This document shows, piece by piece, positions 7,328-16,127 of a stretch of 64,000 bases of DNA (positions are counted from its first letter, which is position 1; each line of letters opens with the position of its first letter). The DNA is taken from positions 1 through 64,000 of the forward strand of contig NZ_NGUQ01000033.1 in assembly GCF_002179965.1 (NCBI RefSeq), read 5' to 3'. Made by a program: the position numbers and the translations under genes. The notes beneath the pieces were generated by a model that saw nothing but the letters and a program-made list of their open reading frames with translations, had not been told where the DNA came from and made no database searches. This DNA comes from Pandoraea sp. PE-S2T-3. GTDB taxonomy: Bacteria; Pseudomonadota; Gammaproteobacteria; Burkholderiales; Burkholderiaceae.

Positions 7328-9238
7328 TCAGGCAACCGCGATAGTCAAATCGGCTTCGTCACTTGCATTTTCCGATTCGTAGTCCTCGCCTTCCTCGTAA
7401 GCGTCTCCCATGTAAGCCCCTTTGCCCATAGCTTCCTCAATCAGAGCCAGTAACTGTGTTTGCCGGTCGGACATGAACGCTTCGAACGAGTCACTGCGCA
7501 GGAATTCCGGATTAATAAGGTGGGAGCGCAGATGTTCGTCCAGTCGTGCTTGGGAAATTGATGGACTAGTCGTGTTTCCAGCCTCAAGTTTGGCAAGATA
7601 CTGGGATGGGGCGACTCCACCAATGATGCGATTCGTGCGATACGACAACGGCGTCTTGTTAATAATCGAATCGAAAACGGCCGGTTTGATACCTTGGGAC
7701 TTGCACCAATCCTGAGGAAAGATGTGGTGAATGTCGACATTTTCCCCGAAGAACACGATGTGGTCGAACTGTTGACCAGAACGGAAGTCCTGCGCCCCCT
7801 TCTTCATCAACAATGCGTTGACCCCCTTGTATGCGGCGGACAATCGCATGCGCATCGTCTTTAGCCGGTCCGCGCGAAATGTAGTCTCGCTGATCGTTGT
7901 CGGCTCTGGCCCGCCATCGAGCCAAGCCGGAACTTCCAAGAAGTCACGCGAGAAACGCGAGTCGACTGCTGAGCCATACAATTCACCGAACACACCGTTC
8001 CAGTACCACTGAACGAGCTTTGCTCGAATCGTGTCATGCTCCCAAGCACTTCCGATATCCGCCAAGATGGCCGCAAGCGGGACAATCTGCGATTGGTACG
8101 GAAGATCGAACAAGCGATAAATATGCAGCATGTGCAGAAACTTTGCTGCATGAACGAATCCGGTCTCAACTTGCGCTTCATACTTTTTGTATGCAGCGAG
8201 CGGCAGGCTCAAGAGTGCCTGACGATTCCCACTGACTGCCGGGAGGTCCTTTCCGGACTTCCCCGCCCGCTCAGCCTCTCTTCGCTTCTCGCGCGTGTGA
8301 AATAGCGAAATGGCTTGCAGAAAATCCGTGTTAGTCACGTTGGCGATGATGCCTGAGGTGGCCCCCGCAGGACGAAGAGTCTCAGCGAAGCGACTTTGCC
8401 TTCCCTTCTCCTTATCCTTGCCAAACCAATCTTTGCGCAGTTCATGTCCATCGGCCGCATACATGGCGGTGACAAGCTCAAACGCATCAAGTGGCTTACC
8501 TCCTGTATTCACTTTCTCAAAGACAACGCAAACGGCCTCCTTCGAGGTCGACCTGTCGAGCGCAATGACTGGGACGCGATATTGCTTAAAATTGTCCAGG
8601 ATCGCCTGCTTGAATGCCCGGAACAGCGCCTTCTTGGCATCCGCGTTTGCGTCGTTCTTCCAATAGTCGTCGAAACCATCCTGCCATGTATCCCAGTCAA
8701 AAACTTTCGACACTGGATACATGAGAGTCTCGTATTCTCGATGCGGCGTCGCAAGATCTAGGACCTCGGAACGTCCAAAGTCTTTGCGAATCACCCGGTC
8801 TTCCGGAACACCGACGATGGCGTCCTCGCGATCGCATGACGGGTCCATCGCTTTAGCGATGTCAATGTAGAACCAACGCTTAACCTTCTTGTTCTTTGGC
8901 GTCACCGTTTCCACAACTTTATCGCGCAGTGTCACTTGATAGAGCGAAGTCATGCGCTGCTGGCCATCAAGCAACAAAGAGCGTGGTCGAGCCGCCTTTG
9001 CTTCATCGGGGGCGCCTTCAACCGGCCGTGGTTTGAACTCAATGTCGCCACCGGTTTCGAGCGTCATCAGCGCTCCGACAGGGAATGCACGCGAGATTGA
9101 GGCAATCAGACTCTTGATACGCTCTTCGTCCCAGACCCAACTCCTTTGAAAATCAGGAAGTTGTATGGCGCCGTCGTGGCAGTCGTCGAGAAGTTCTCGG
9201 AGGAATATCGGGTTAGTTTGAAATGCGGACCTGGCCAT
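7328..9238 (-). CDS. DUF262/DUF1524 protein, GmrSD-type putative nuclease (phage defence)
   Basis: A 636-residue protein. The N-terminal DUF262 domain (ParB/Srx-like) shows QLPDFQRSWVW (about 26-36) and DGQQRMTSLY (about 91-100); the C-terminal HNH-like DUF1524 domain shows DIHHIFPQDW (about 502-511) and NKTPLSYRTNRIIGG. The two are fused in GmrSD type IV restriction enzymes, which use NTPs to cut modified phage DNA. The acidic tail is EEGEDYESENASDEADL. Base use is more AT-rich than in all flanking genes and it stands alone, suggesting horizontal acquisition. The ATG at 9238 fits family N-termini better than the in-frame GTG at 9268. The nuclease role is inferred from family. Confidence 0.88.
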   Translation of the reverse strand: MARSAFQTNPIFLRELLDDCHDGAIQLPDFQRSWVWDEERIKSLIASISRAFPVGALMTLETGGDIEFKPRPVEGAPDEAKAARPRSLLLDGQQRMTSLYQVTLRDKVVETVTPKNKKVKRWFYIDIAKAMDPSCDREDAIVGVPEDRVIRKDFGRSEVLDLATPHREYETLMYPVSKVFDWDTWQDGFDDYWKNDANADAKKALFRAFKQAILDNFKQYRVPVIALDRSTSKEAVCVVFEKVNTGGKPLDAFELVTAMYAADGHELRKDWFGKDKEKGRQSRFAETLRPAGATSGIIANVTNTDFLQAISLFHTREKRREAERAGKSGKDLPAVSGNRQALLSLPLAAYKKYEAQVETGFVHAAKFLHMLHIYRLFDLPYQSQIVPLAAILADIGSAWEHDTIRAKLVQWYWNGVFGELYGSAVDSRFSRDFLEVPAWLDGGPEPTTISETTFRADRLKTMRMRLSAAYKGVNALLMKKGAQDFRSGQQFDHIVFFGENVDIHHIFPQDWCKSQGIKPAVFDSIINKTPLSYRTNRIIGGVAPSQYLAKLEAGNTTSPSISQARLDEHLRSHLINPEFLRSDSFEAFMSDRQTQLLALIEEAMGKGAYMGDAYEEGEDYESENASDEADLTIAVA

Positions 9239-9596
9239 GGTCGATGTGTTTTCCGTTGTTATGAACACTTGCGGTTCACGGAGTGTACATAGCGACGAAT
9301 ACTTTGGACAACTGCAAATGTTGCTTACTAGACTTATATTTCAAAAACGTTTGTTACTTGGCCAATTGTATCGGACCATTTATTTTCCAACGCATTGAAA
9401 ATTCACAAAAAATTCGACCTCATTAACAATAGAAATCAAGAACCGGAATTTCAATCGCTTGTATGCGTTTTTATCAGCGCTCAAAAAACACGAAATGTAT
9501 CAAGAGCCGGATTGACTATTTTTGGCATAATTTCCTTCAACGAAACACTGCGCCGAACACAGACGAAATCGGTGTTGAGCCCAGCGCCTCGATATC
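9239..9596. other. AT-rich intergenic region upstream of the DUF262 gene
   Basis: A 358-bp stretch with no credible gene and distinctly lower GC than the surroundings. Examples are the T- and A-rich runs at 9340-9420 and 9470-9545. It probably contains the DUF262 promoter and the edge of the foreign insert. No integrase, tRNA or flanking direct repeat was recognised. Confidence 0.55.
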
Positions 9597-10691
9597 TCAA
9601 CCAGCCTCCCCCCGCCCCAACCCCAGCACCGCCTGAAGAATCGCAACCCGCGCCTGACCGAGAATCTGGCCTTGCCATCCGGCGTCGTCGAAGCAGAACG
9701 CCGCGCGCACCTGATCGCGGATCTTTGCCGCCTGTTCTGACGGTGTTTCCGGGTTTCGGCGCAGCCACGCGTCGGCGCGCAGCATATGCAGCATGTCGAT
9801 GAGCGGCACCGTGCCGTACTCGATGGCCATCGCCGTGATTTGTGCATCCGGGCGAGCGAAGCGCAGCGTGTCGAGCAACGGGCCGCCGACGTTCGACGCC
9901 ACCGTCGTGCCATCCACCGGACTCGCCACATCGGCGCCCCACCAACGGCGCGCCCGCTGCAACTCCGCCGCATCCAACCGCCCCACGCTGATCTTCTCGC
10001 CATGCCCCGGCGGACCGAGCCCGGTATGGAAGTCGATCCAGCCGATGGCATCGCAACCCTTCGCATGCGTGTCGATCAGCGTGCGCATCAGACGAGTGCT
10101 CCATACCGGTCCGCGCCCGCCGTAGAACAGCCCGTCGGCAAAGCTGTACTGCCCGATCGTCAGCGCGCGCTGATACGCCGGTTCGCCATGCGTCGCGATG
10201 TAGTCGGCAATCGCCGCCGCATTCAAATCCGACGGCGGCCAGATCGGTGGCACGAGCAACGCATGCAAGTCGGCGTAGGCATCGTTGACCGGCAGCGGTT
10301 GCGTGAAATCGATGCTGTTGCGGTTCAGATCGACGTTGTCTTCATTCGTGCGCGACAACCACGAAAAGCCATACGGATTGATCGCGTGCACCACGAGAAT
10401 CGCCACATCGGCCGCTGCCAGACGCGCCTGCAATCCCGTATCGCCCAGCAGGGCAATCTGCGCCGCACTGCCGCAGAAACCTTCGACGCCATGCGTGCCG
10501 GACGTCAGGATCAACAAGCGCCGGGCATCCGATGAACCGAGCCGCACAACATCGGTGGCCAACGCTTCGCCTTCGCGCCCGATGATGCCCTGAATCACGT
10601 GGCTCTCGACATCGACACCCGCAGCGCGCGCAGCCGCGGCAAACCGCTTGCGCGCCTGCGAATAGCTCACGGAAAAAAGTCCGGTCGTCAT
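9597..10691 (-). CDS. DUF2817 protein, M14-like zinc carboxypeptidase/deacylase
   Basis: A 364-residue member of the DUF2817 family, which has the M14 carboxypeptidase/aspartoacylase fold. Expected metal and substrate positions are seen in SGTHGVEGFCGS (HxxE, about 67-78), NEDNVDLNRNSIDF (about 114-127, DxNR) and IGWIDFHTGLGP (about 213-224, third metal His). A late MAIEYGT would supply the catalytic Glu. It probably hydrolyses an amide or peptide bond in the cytoplasm, since no signal peptide is visible. It follows the M20 hydrolase by 6 bp on the same strand, so the two are co-transcribed. Confidence 0.85.
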   Translation of the reverse strand: MTTGLFSVSYSQARKRFAAAARAAGVDVESHVIQGIIGREGEALATDVVRLGSSDARRLLILTSGTHGVEGFCGSAAQIALLGDTGLQARLAAADVAILVVHAINPYGFSWLSRTNEDNVDLNRNSIDFTQPLPVNDAYADLHALLVPPIWPPSDLNAAAIADYIATHGEPAYQRALTIGQYSFADGLFYGGRGPVWSTRLMRTLIDTHAKGCDAIGWIDFHTGLGPPGHGEKISVGRLDAAELQRARRWWGADVASPVDGTTVASNVGGPLLDTLRFARPDAQITAMAIEYGTVPLIDMLHMLRADAWLRRNPETPSEQAAKIRDQVRAAFCFDDAGWQGQILGQARVAILQAVLGLGRGEAG

Positions 10692-10697
10692 GGCGCG

Positions 10698-11888
10698 TCA
10701 GGCCACCAAGAACGCTTCGGCCAGCCGCACCCAATAGGTAGAGCCCAGCGTCAGCACGTCGTCGTTGAAGTCATAGCTCGTGTTGTGCAACATGCACGGC
10801 CCGAGCCCGTGGCCATGCGCGCGGTGATCGCCCAGCCCGTTGCCGATGTACGCATAGCAGCCCGGGCGCTCCAGCAGGAAGAACGAAAAATCTTCCGCGC
10901 CCATGGTCGGGTCGATCGGGCTCACCACGTGATCGCGGCCGACGATCTCCTGCATCACATTCACGGCGAACTGCGTCTCGGCGGCCGTGTTGACCGTCGG
11001 CGGGTAGTTGCGGACGAACGAGAACTCGACCGTGCAGCCATACGCCGCCGCCGTCGCTTCGCAGAACTCGCGCATGCGCGTTTCCACCAGATCGAGCACT
11101 TCGAGCGAGAACGTGCGCACGGTGCCGGCCAACGTGGCCGTGTTCGGAATCACGTTGATCGCCTCGCCCGCCTGCATCTGCGTGATGGACAGCACGGCGG
11201 CATCGATCGGGCGCTTGTTGCGCGTCATGATGCTTTGCAGCCCCGTGCCGATCTGCATGGCCGTCAGCACCGGGTCGATACCGTCGTGTGGCATCGCGGC
11301 GTGCGCACCCGTGCCCTTCACAACAATTCGGAATTCGTTGCTCGACGCCTGCGTCGCCCCCACGCGCGCCCCAAAACTACCGGCGGCAAGCCCCGGCCAG
11401 TTGTGCAGCGCAAACACGGCATCGACCGGGAATTTCTCGAACAATCCATCCTTGAGCATGGCCTTGGCGCCGCCACCACCCTCTTCTGCCGGCTGGAAGA
11501 TGAACACGATGGTGCCGTCGAACGTGCGGTGCGCCGCGAGATGCTGGGCCGCGCCCAACAACATGGCCGTGTGGCCGTCGTGACCGCAGGCGTGCATCTT
11601 GCCGGCGTATTGCGAGGCGTGCTCGAAGGTGTTCAGTTCCTGAATCGGCAACGCATCCATGTCGGCGCGCAGCCCGATGGTCTTCGTGCCGGTGCCGTTG
11701 CGCAGCACACCGACGACACCAGTCTTGCCCAGACCGCGCGTGACCTCGATGCCCCACGATTCGAGCAGGCGCGCGACGATGTCGGCCGTGCGTTCCTCTT
11801 CGTAGCGCAGTTCCGGATGTGCGTGGATATCGCGGCGAATCGCCTGAAGCTCTGCCGTACGTTCGGCAATTTCGGGAATGATGGACAT
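10698..11888 (-). CDS. M20 family amidohydrolase (hippurate/IAA-amino acid hydrolase type)
   Basis: A 396-residue M20D peptidase-like enzyme. Metal ligands appear in order: the early GLRADMDALPIQE, MHACGHDGHTAML (about 100-112), EEGGGGAKAM (about 134) and a late PTMGAEDFSFF (about 355). The family cleaves N-acyl amino acids such as hippurate, N-acetyl amino acids or auxin conjugates. It is the first gene of a two-gene operon with the DUF2817 hydrolase, and an MHS symporter lies upstream on the same strand, consistent with uptake and hydrolysis of an acylated amino acid. The ATG at 11888 has a poor ribosome-binding site; a TTG 39 nt upstream is the only alternative. Confidence 0.9.
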   Translation of the reverse strand: MSIIPEIAERTAELQAIRRDIHAHPELRYEEERTADIVARLLESWGIEVTRGLGKTGVVGVLRNGTGTKTIGLRADMDALPIQELNTFEHASQYAGKMHACGHDGHTAMLLGAAQHLAAHRTFDGTIVFIFQPAEEGGGGAKAMLKDGLFEKFPVDAVFALHNWPGLAAGSFGARVGATQASSNEFRIVVKGTGAHAAMPHDGIDPVLTAMQIGTGLQSIMTRNKRPIDAAVLSITQMQAGEAINVIPNTATLAGTVRTFSLEVLDLVETRMREFCEATAAAYGCTVEFSFVRNYPPTVNTAAETQFAVNVMQEIVGRDHVVSPIDPTMGAEDFSFFLLERPGCYAYIGNGLGDHRAHGHGLGPCMLHNTSYDFNDDVLTLGSTYWVRLAEAFLVA

Positions 11889-11958
11889 GGGAGTGGACTC
11901 TGATTGGACGTTATCGGATGGCCCCAATGCAGCGGCGACTACCCCCGGCTCAGGGGCA

Positions 11959-11989
11959 GTAATGCCTGTTGTGCATTACGGGGTAATGG
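11959..11989. promoter_or_regulatory. Palindromic GTAATGC/GCATTAC element upstream of the M20 operon
   Basis: A perfect 7-bp inverted repeat (GTAATGC, 7-bp spacer, GCATTAC at 11959-11979) overlaps a second palindrome (CATTAC-GGG-GTAATG at 11975-11989). This gives three alternating copies of the same half-site about 71-101 bp before the M20 start. There is no T-run, so it reads as an operator and not a terminator. The regulator is unknown; the nearby LysR protein is one candidate. Confidence 0.4.
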
Positions 11990-12071
11990 GGCCGGTTACG
12001 GGAATTCGTCAGGCAAGACACGCGCGGGAATCATGGAGGAGCCAGACGCCCGCGCGATGGTGAGTGAGGGG

Positions 12072-13415
12072 TTACGCCAGCGGCTGACGCGAGCGGTCTT
12101 TGAGCATCAGAATCGTGATGAGGCCCACTGCCGCGCCGAACAAGCCGTAGTACACGACGGCGAGCTTGTCGCCCGTCCAGCCGATCAGCAGCGTGGCGAT
12201 CGCCCCGGCAAAACCGCCGAAGATCATCACCGCGAAGTTGTAGCCGATGGCCATCGACGTGGCACGCACGCGCGACGGGAACAACTCGCACACGAACGCG
12301 CAATACGACCCTTGGAACAAGCCGAGCGAGAGCATCAGGCAGCACTGCACGAAGATCAGCATCGGCAGCGTCGGCGTATGGCTCACCGCGAGGAACAGCG
12401 GATACGCGATGATCAGGCTGATGAGCGCCGAGGCCACCATCGGCTTCTTGCGACCGATCGAGTCCGAGATACGGCCCGAGGCGAAGGTGCCGATGATGTA
12501 CGCCACGGCGGCACACAACGACGCGATGACGCTGCTCTTGAACGGAATGCCCAGCGACTTCGTGGCGTAGCTCGGCATGTAGTAATAGAAGATGTACGTG
12601 CCGATGGTGCCGTACACGGTGAGACCGAAACCGGCCAGCACCTGACGCCAGTGCTGCGTGATCGATTCGATAAACGGCGAGCGCTCCGGCGCCGCGCGCT
12701 TGGCCGCATCCTTGAACACCGGCGACTCGTCGAGGCGCGAGCGCACATACAAGCCGACCGGCACGATCAGCAGGCCGAGCACGAACGGGATACGCCAGCC
12801 GAACGAATCGATCTGCTCCGGCGTCAACGCCTGCGTAATACCCACCGAAACAATGGCGCCGAGCAGCATGCTGCATGCCTGCGCAATCATCTGGAAGCTG
12901 CCGTACACGCCGCGTCGCTCGACCGGGGCATGCTCGACCAAAAAGGCCGTGGCACTGCCCACTTCGCCGCCCGCCGAGAAGCCTTGCAGGAAGCGGCCGA
13001 TCAACATCAGGATGGGCGCGGCCATGCCGATCTGCGCGTAGGTCGGCGCAAACGCGATGACGGCCACACCGAGTGCCATGACCGAAATGGTCAGCAACAA
13101 GGCGGCTTTACGGCCGTGCTTGTCGGCGTAGTTGCCGAGCACGATGCCGCCGAGCGGGCGCGTGAGAAAGCCCACGCCGAAGGTGGTCCATGCCGCGAGC
13201 AAGGCGGCGGTCGGGTTGTCGCTGGGGAAGAACTGGCGGGCGATGTTCGCCGCGAAGAAGGTGAAGACCGTGAAATCGAACCATTCGAGCGCGTTGCCGA
13301 TGGTGGATACCGCGATGATGCGGGCATCAATACGTTTGCCCGATCGCTCAGGCACTGCCGGGTTGGCAGCGTTAGCCGAATTCGAGGCGCTGTCGCGCCC
13401 AACCGAAACTTCCAT
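12072..13415 (-). CDS. MFS transporter, metabolite:H+ symporter (MHS) family
   Basis: A 447-residue, 12-span inner-membrane carrier. The MHS signatures are ALEWFDFTVF in span 1, GFLTRPLGGIVLGNYADKHGRK in loop 2-3 and LQGFSAGGEVGSATAFL in span 4-5. The family carries citrate, alpha-ketoglutarate, proline/betaine, shikimate and related acids with protons. The ATG at 13415 is preceded by ACAGGAGC. It is divergent from the LysR regulator that starts 189 bp away, the classic layout for a LysR-controlled transporter. The hydrolase genes downstream on the same strand may share the substrate. The substrate is not identifiable from sequence. Confidence 0.9.
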   Translation of the reverse strand: MEVSVGRDSASNSANAANPAVPERSGKRIDARIIAVSTIGNALEWFDFTVFTFFAANIARQFFPSDNPTAALLAAWTTFGVGFLTRPLGGIVLGNYADKHGRKAALLLTISVMALGVAVIAFAPTYAQIGMAAPILMLIGRFLQGFSAGGEVGSATAFLVEHAPVERRGVYGSFQMIAQACSMLLGAIVSVGITQALTPEQIDSFGWRIPFVLGLLIVPVGLYVRSRLDESPVFKDAAKRAAPERSPFIESITQHWRQVLAGFGLTVYGTIGTYIFYYYMPSYATKSLGIPFKSSVIASLCAAVAYIIGTFASGRISDSIGRKKPMVASALISLIIAYPLFLAVSHTPTLPMLIFVQCCLMLSLGLFQGSYCAFVCELFPSRVRATSMAIGYNFAVMIFGGFAGAIATLLIGWTGDKLAVVYYGLFGAAVGLITILMLKDRSRQPLA

Positions 13416-13604
13416 GGTGATGCTCCTGTCTCGAAGTTTTACCGTGGCAAGCCGACTGCACTCGCATCGACCCATTCTGCTTGTGCCAAAAAACCAATAA
13501 AAGCTAGAATTTGTGATCCGTCATCGCAACTTTTTTGTTGAATTGAAAGACGCCGACGGCCCCCACAACCCAGCAAAATCAGGCAGAACCTGCGAGGCAC
13601 CCCC

Positions 13605-14477
13605 GTGAGCAACCTGCGATTCATGCGCACTTTTACGGCAGTTGCGCGCTACGGCTCGTTTGCATCAGCCGCCGAGCATCTGGCGATGACGCAATCGGCC
13701 GTGAGCATGCAGATGCGTGCGCTGGAAGAAGAATTCGATCACGCGCTGTTCGACCGGGTGGGCCGGTCGGTGGCGCTCAATGCCATGGGCCGCGCGTTGC
13801 TGCCGCACGCCAAGCAGCTGCTGGCGCAATACCAGACGATGCAGATGCTGGCGTCGGGGATTGAAACCCCGGCCGGGACAGTCAGCATCGGCACGGTCGA
13901 GTCAGCCGTCAGCGCGTTGGCCGCCGCCGTCTCGCAGATCAAGGATGCGCAACCGCATCTCGACGTTCTGATCCAGACGGCGCGATCGATCGAGTTGACC
14001 GCGCAGCTCGATGCGGGCGATATCGATTGCGCCGTGCTCGTCGAGCCCCCGGGGCGCCGGCCGGCAGGCGTGCGCTGGACACCGCTGTACAAGGAGTCGC
14101 TGGTGCTGCTGACACCAGCAGACATGAAGCCCGCACCGGCGGCACGGCTACTGTCGACGGAGCGCTTTCTGCGCTTCGACAAAACGCAACGCACCGGCGC
14201 ACTGATCGATCGCGCGGTGCGACGTCAACGCGTCAAGGTCAATGAGTATCTGGAACTGAGTTCGATCGAAGGCATCGTCGCGCTGGTGCGCCAAGGGCTG
14301 GGCGTCGCCGTGGTGCCCATGCTGCGCAACGCCACGTGGGCCCATGAGGAAACGCTGCGCATCATCGCGTTGCCGGGCGTGACCGAGCAGCGCAGCATCG
14401 GCCTGCTGGAGCGCGTGCGTCACGACAAGATCGGCATTACGACCGCCATCGCGCAGCAGGTCATGGCGCAGGGGTGA
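13605..14477 (+). CDS. LysR-family transcriptional regulator (divergent from MHS transporter)
   Basis: A 290-residue LysR protein. The N-terminal helix-turn-helix (about residues 3-62) contains FTAVARYGSFASAAEHLAMTQSAVSMQMRALEEE, written here in pieces: AVARYGSFASAAEHL, then MTQSAVSMQMRALE. The effector domain follows, with SIGTVESAVSALA and the late GLGVAVVPML. Translation begins at a GTG (13605). It is transcribed away from the MHS transporter gene and most likely activates it in response to the transported acid. The 189-bp gap between them should hold T-N11-A LysR sites. Confidence 0.92.
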   Translation: MSNLRFMRTFTAVARYGSFASAAEHLAMTQSAVSMQMRALEEEFDHALFDRVGRSVALNAMGRALLPHAKQLLAQYQTMQMLASGIETPAGTVSIGTVESAVSALAAAVSQIKDAQPHLDVLIQTARSIELTAQLDAGDIDCAVLVEPPGRRPAGVRWTPLYKESLVLLTPADMKPAPAARLLSTERFLRFDKTQRTGALIDRAVRRQRVKVNEYLELSSIEGIVALVRQGLGVAVVPMLRNATWAHEETLRIIALPGVTEQRSIGLLERVRHDKIGITTAIAQQVMAQG

Positions 14478-14520
14478 CGGTGTCTTCAACACTCCATCTG
14501 TTTCGTGTGTTGTCGCACCA

Positions 14521-14883
14521 TCAAGGCAGCGGATCGAAGAAGAGATAGATGACGGCGATCCGGCCGTCCCGCGCCAGAACGACATCCGTCCCGGCGTATT
14601 CGGGGGCATAACCGGGGCGCCCGGAGACCCAGCGAATTCGCCCGCCGTCACCTGATACATCGGGCAACGCAATCGGCTGGTACTTGAATTCAGGATGCGT
14701 GGCCTTGATGGCACCGGCAATCCGGTCGAGTTGGTCACGCCCGCGATAGACGCCCATGTTCGGGTCGTAAAACACGCAATCGTCCGTGTAGAACGCGTCG
14801 ATGAGCGCGCGCCGGCGCACCGGGTCGTTCTCGCCAAACATATCGAGATTGCGTTGCAGCAGCGTCGGAATATCGTGGGTCAT
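14521..14883 (-). CDS. SnoaL/NTF2-like domain protein
   Basis: A 120-residue single-domain protein of the NTF2-like superfamily (SnoaL-like type). Typical features are the N-terminal helix LLQRNLDMFGENDPVRRRALIDAFYTDDCVFYDPN (residues about 8-42), the GRDQLDRIAGAIKATHPEF helix, and the C-terminal strand TDVVLARDGRIAVIYLFFD. Members bind small molecules or isomerise/hydrolyse them, and many are stress-associated. It sits last in a minus-strand group with wrbA, doxX and pirin genes. Function unknown beyond the fold. Confidence 0.8.
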   Translation of the reverse strand: MTHDIPTLLQRNLDMFGENDPVRRRALIDAFYTDDCVFYDPNMGVYRGRDQLDRIAGAIKATHPEFKYQPIALPDVSGDGGRIRWVSGRPGYAPEYAGTDVVLARDGRIAVIYLFFDPLP

Positions 14884-14962
14884 GATCTTGCTCCCATAAA
14901 TCTCGGTTCAAGCGGACGTGGCGCACGTCTTTGCTTCGTTCATGCGTGCGCCACGGCGCCGG

Positions 14963-15562
14963 TCAGTCGAACAACTTGCTCGCCGTCCGGGCAATCAACT
15001 CACCCTGATGTCGCGCACCGGCAAGTTCGATGGCGCTCGGCTGACGTTGCCCTTGTCCGCCGGCAATGGTCGTCGCACCGTACGGCGCGCCGCCCACGAC
15101 TTCGTCCAACGTCATTTGCCCCTGATGGCTGTACGGCAAGCCGACGATGGTCATGCCGAAGTGCAGCAGATTGGTGATGATCGAGAACAATGTCGTCTCC
15201 TGACCACCATGCTGCGTCGCGCTGGAGGTGAAAGCGCCGCCGACCTTGCCATTCAAAGCACCGCGCATCCACAGACCACCCGCCTGATCGAGAAATGCCG
15301 CCATCTGCGAGGAAATGCGGCCGAAGCGGGTCGGCGTGCCGACCACGATGGCGTCGTAATCGGCGAGTTCGGCGACCGTCGCTACCGGCGCCTGCTGGTC
15401 GAGCTTGAAGTAAGCCGCCTTGGCGGCCTCTTCCGGCACGGTTTCCGGTACGCGCTTGATGTCGACCACGGCGCCCGTCGAGCGGGCACCTTCTGCGATC
15501 GCATCGGCGAGCGCCTCGATGTGCCCATACGACGAGTAATACAGAACGAGAACCTTAGCCAT
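14963..15562 (-). CDS. wrbA: NAD(P)H:quinone oxidoreductase, WrbA family
   Basis: A 199-residue flavodoxin-like FMN protein of usual WrbA length. The phosphate loop is [15 protein letters not shown] (about 8-22); [13 protein letters not shown] (about 75-87) and [12 protein letters not shown] (about 111-122) are the FMN and quinone-site blocks. The enzyme reduces quinones by two electrons, avoiding semiquinone and superoxide. The ATG at 15562 follows CAGGAGTG. The neighbouring doxX and pirin genes make this a likely quinone/electrophile-stress operon, probably under the LysR protein encoded at 17099. Confidence 0.93.
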   Translation of the reverse strand: MAKVLVLYYSSYGHIEALADAIAEGARSTGAVVDIKRVPETVPEEAAKAAYFKLDQQAPVATVAELADYDAIVVGTPTRFGRISSQMAAFLDQAGGLWMRGALNGKVGGAFTSSATQHGGQETTLFSIITNLLHFGMTIVGLPYSHQGQMTLDEVVGGAPYGATTIAGGQGQRQPSAIELAGARHQGELIARTASKLFD

Positions 15563-15631
15563 TTGAAACACTCCTGATTGAGTCGGGGGACTTGCTCAAC
15601 TACGTGGTCGGATTTGGATCGGCGCGCAAAC

Positions 15632-16054
15632 TCACGACGCGCTCGGCACCGAGCCACGCAACGCGGCGGCCTTGGCACGTGCATCGAGACTGTAGGCACC
15701 CGCACCGAAATAGGTGATCTGGAGCAAACCGCCGGCCATCATCACGTTCTTCAGGAAGTGGATCATCTGGTTCTGATCGCCGAAGTTGTGATGGAAAAAC
15801 ACCGCAGTCGCGAGCGAAAAGAGCGCCAGCACCAGCGACACCGGACGGGCACGGAAGCCCGTAATCAGCAGCAGGCCGCCGCCCGCTTCAACGAGCACCG
15901 CGACGAGATACGCAAGCGAAGGCGCCGGCAGACCGACCGCGCCGATGTATCCGACCGTGGCGGCGTGCGCGCCGAGCTTGCCCAGCCCGCTCATGAGAAA
16001 CGGTGCGCCGAGCAGAATGCGGCCCAGCAAAGGAAGAAATTTGTAGTTGTTCAT
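15632..16054 (-). CDS. DoxX family membrane protein
   Basis: A 140-residue inner-membrane protein with four hydrophobic spans. The start LPLLGRILLGAPFLMSGLGKL and the middle AVLVEAGGGLLLITGFRARPVSLVLALF are typical of DoxX/YphA/YqjF proteins. Members associate with redox and thiol-stress systems, but their chemistry is unsettled. It lies 69 bp from wrbA on the same strand and about 75 bp after the pirin gene, so co-transcription is likely. Confidence 0.88.
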   Translation of the reverse strand: MNNYKFLPLLGRILLGAPFLMSGLGKLGAHAATVGYIGAVGLPAPSLAYLVAVLVEAGGGLLLITGFRARPVSLVLALFSLATAVFFHHNFGDQNQMIHFLKNVMMAGGLLQITYFGAGAYSLDARAKAAALRGSVPSAS

Positions 16055-16127
16055 CGCAAAAAGTCCTGAGAAATCGAAAAGAGAGAAGAAAGAGAAAAAC
16101 CAAGAGGTGGAGTGAAAAAGTCGAGGC

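Noticed and set aside
7328-9596. Prophage or integrative element around the DUF262 gene
   Set aside because: No integrase, structural phage gene, tRNA or flanking direct repeats; only one gene has foreign composition.
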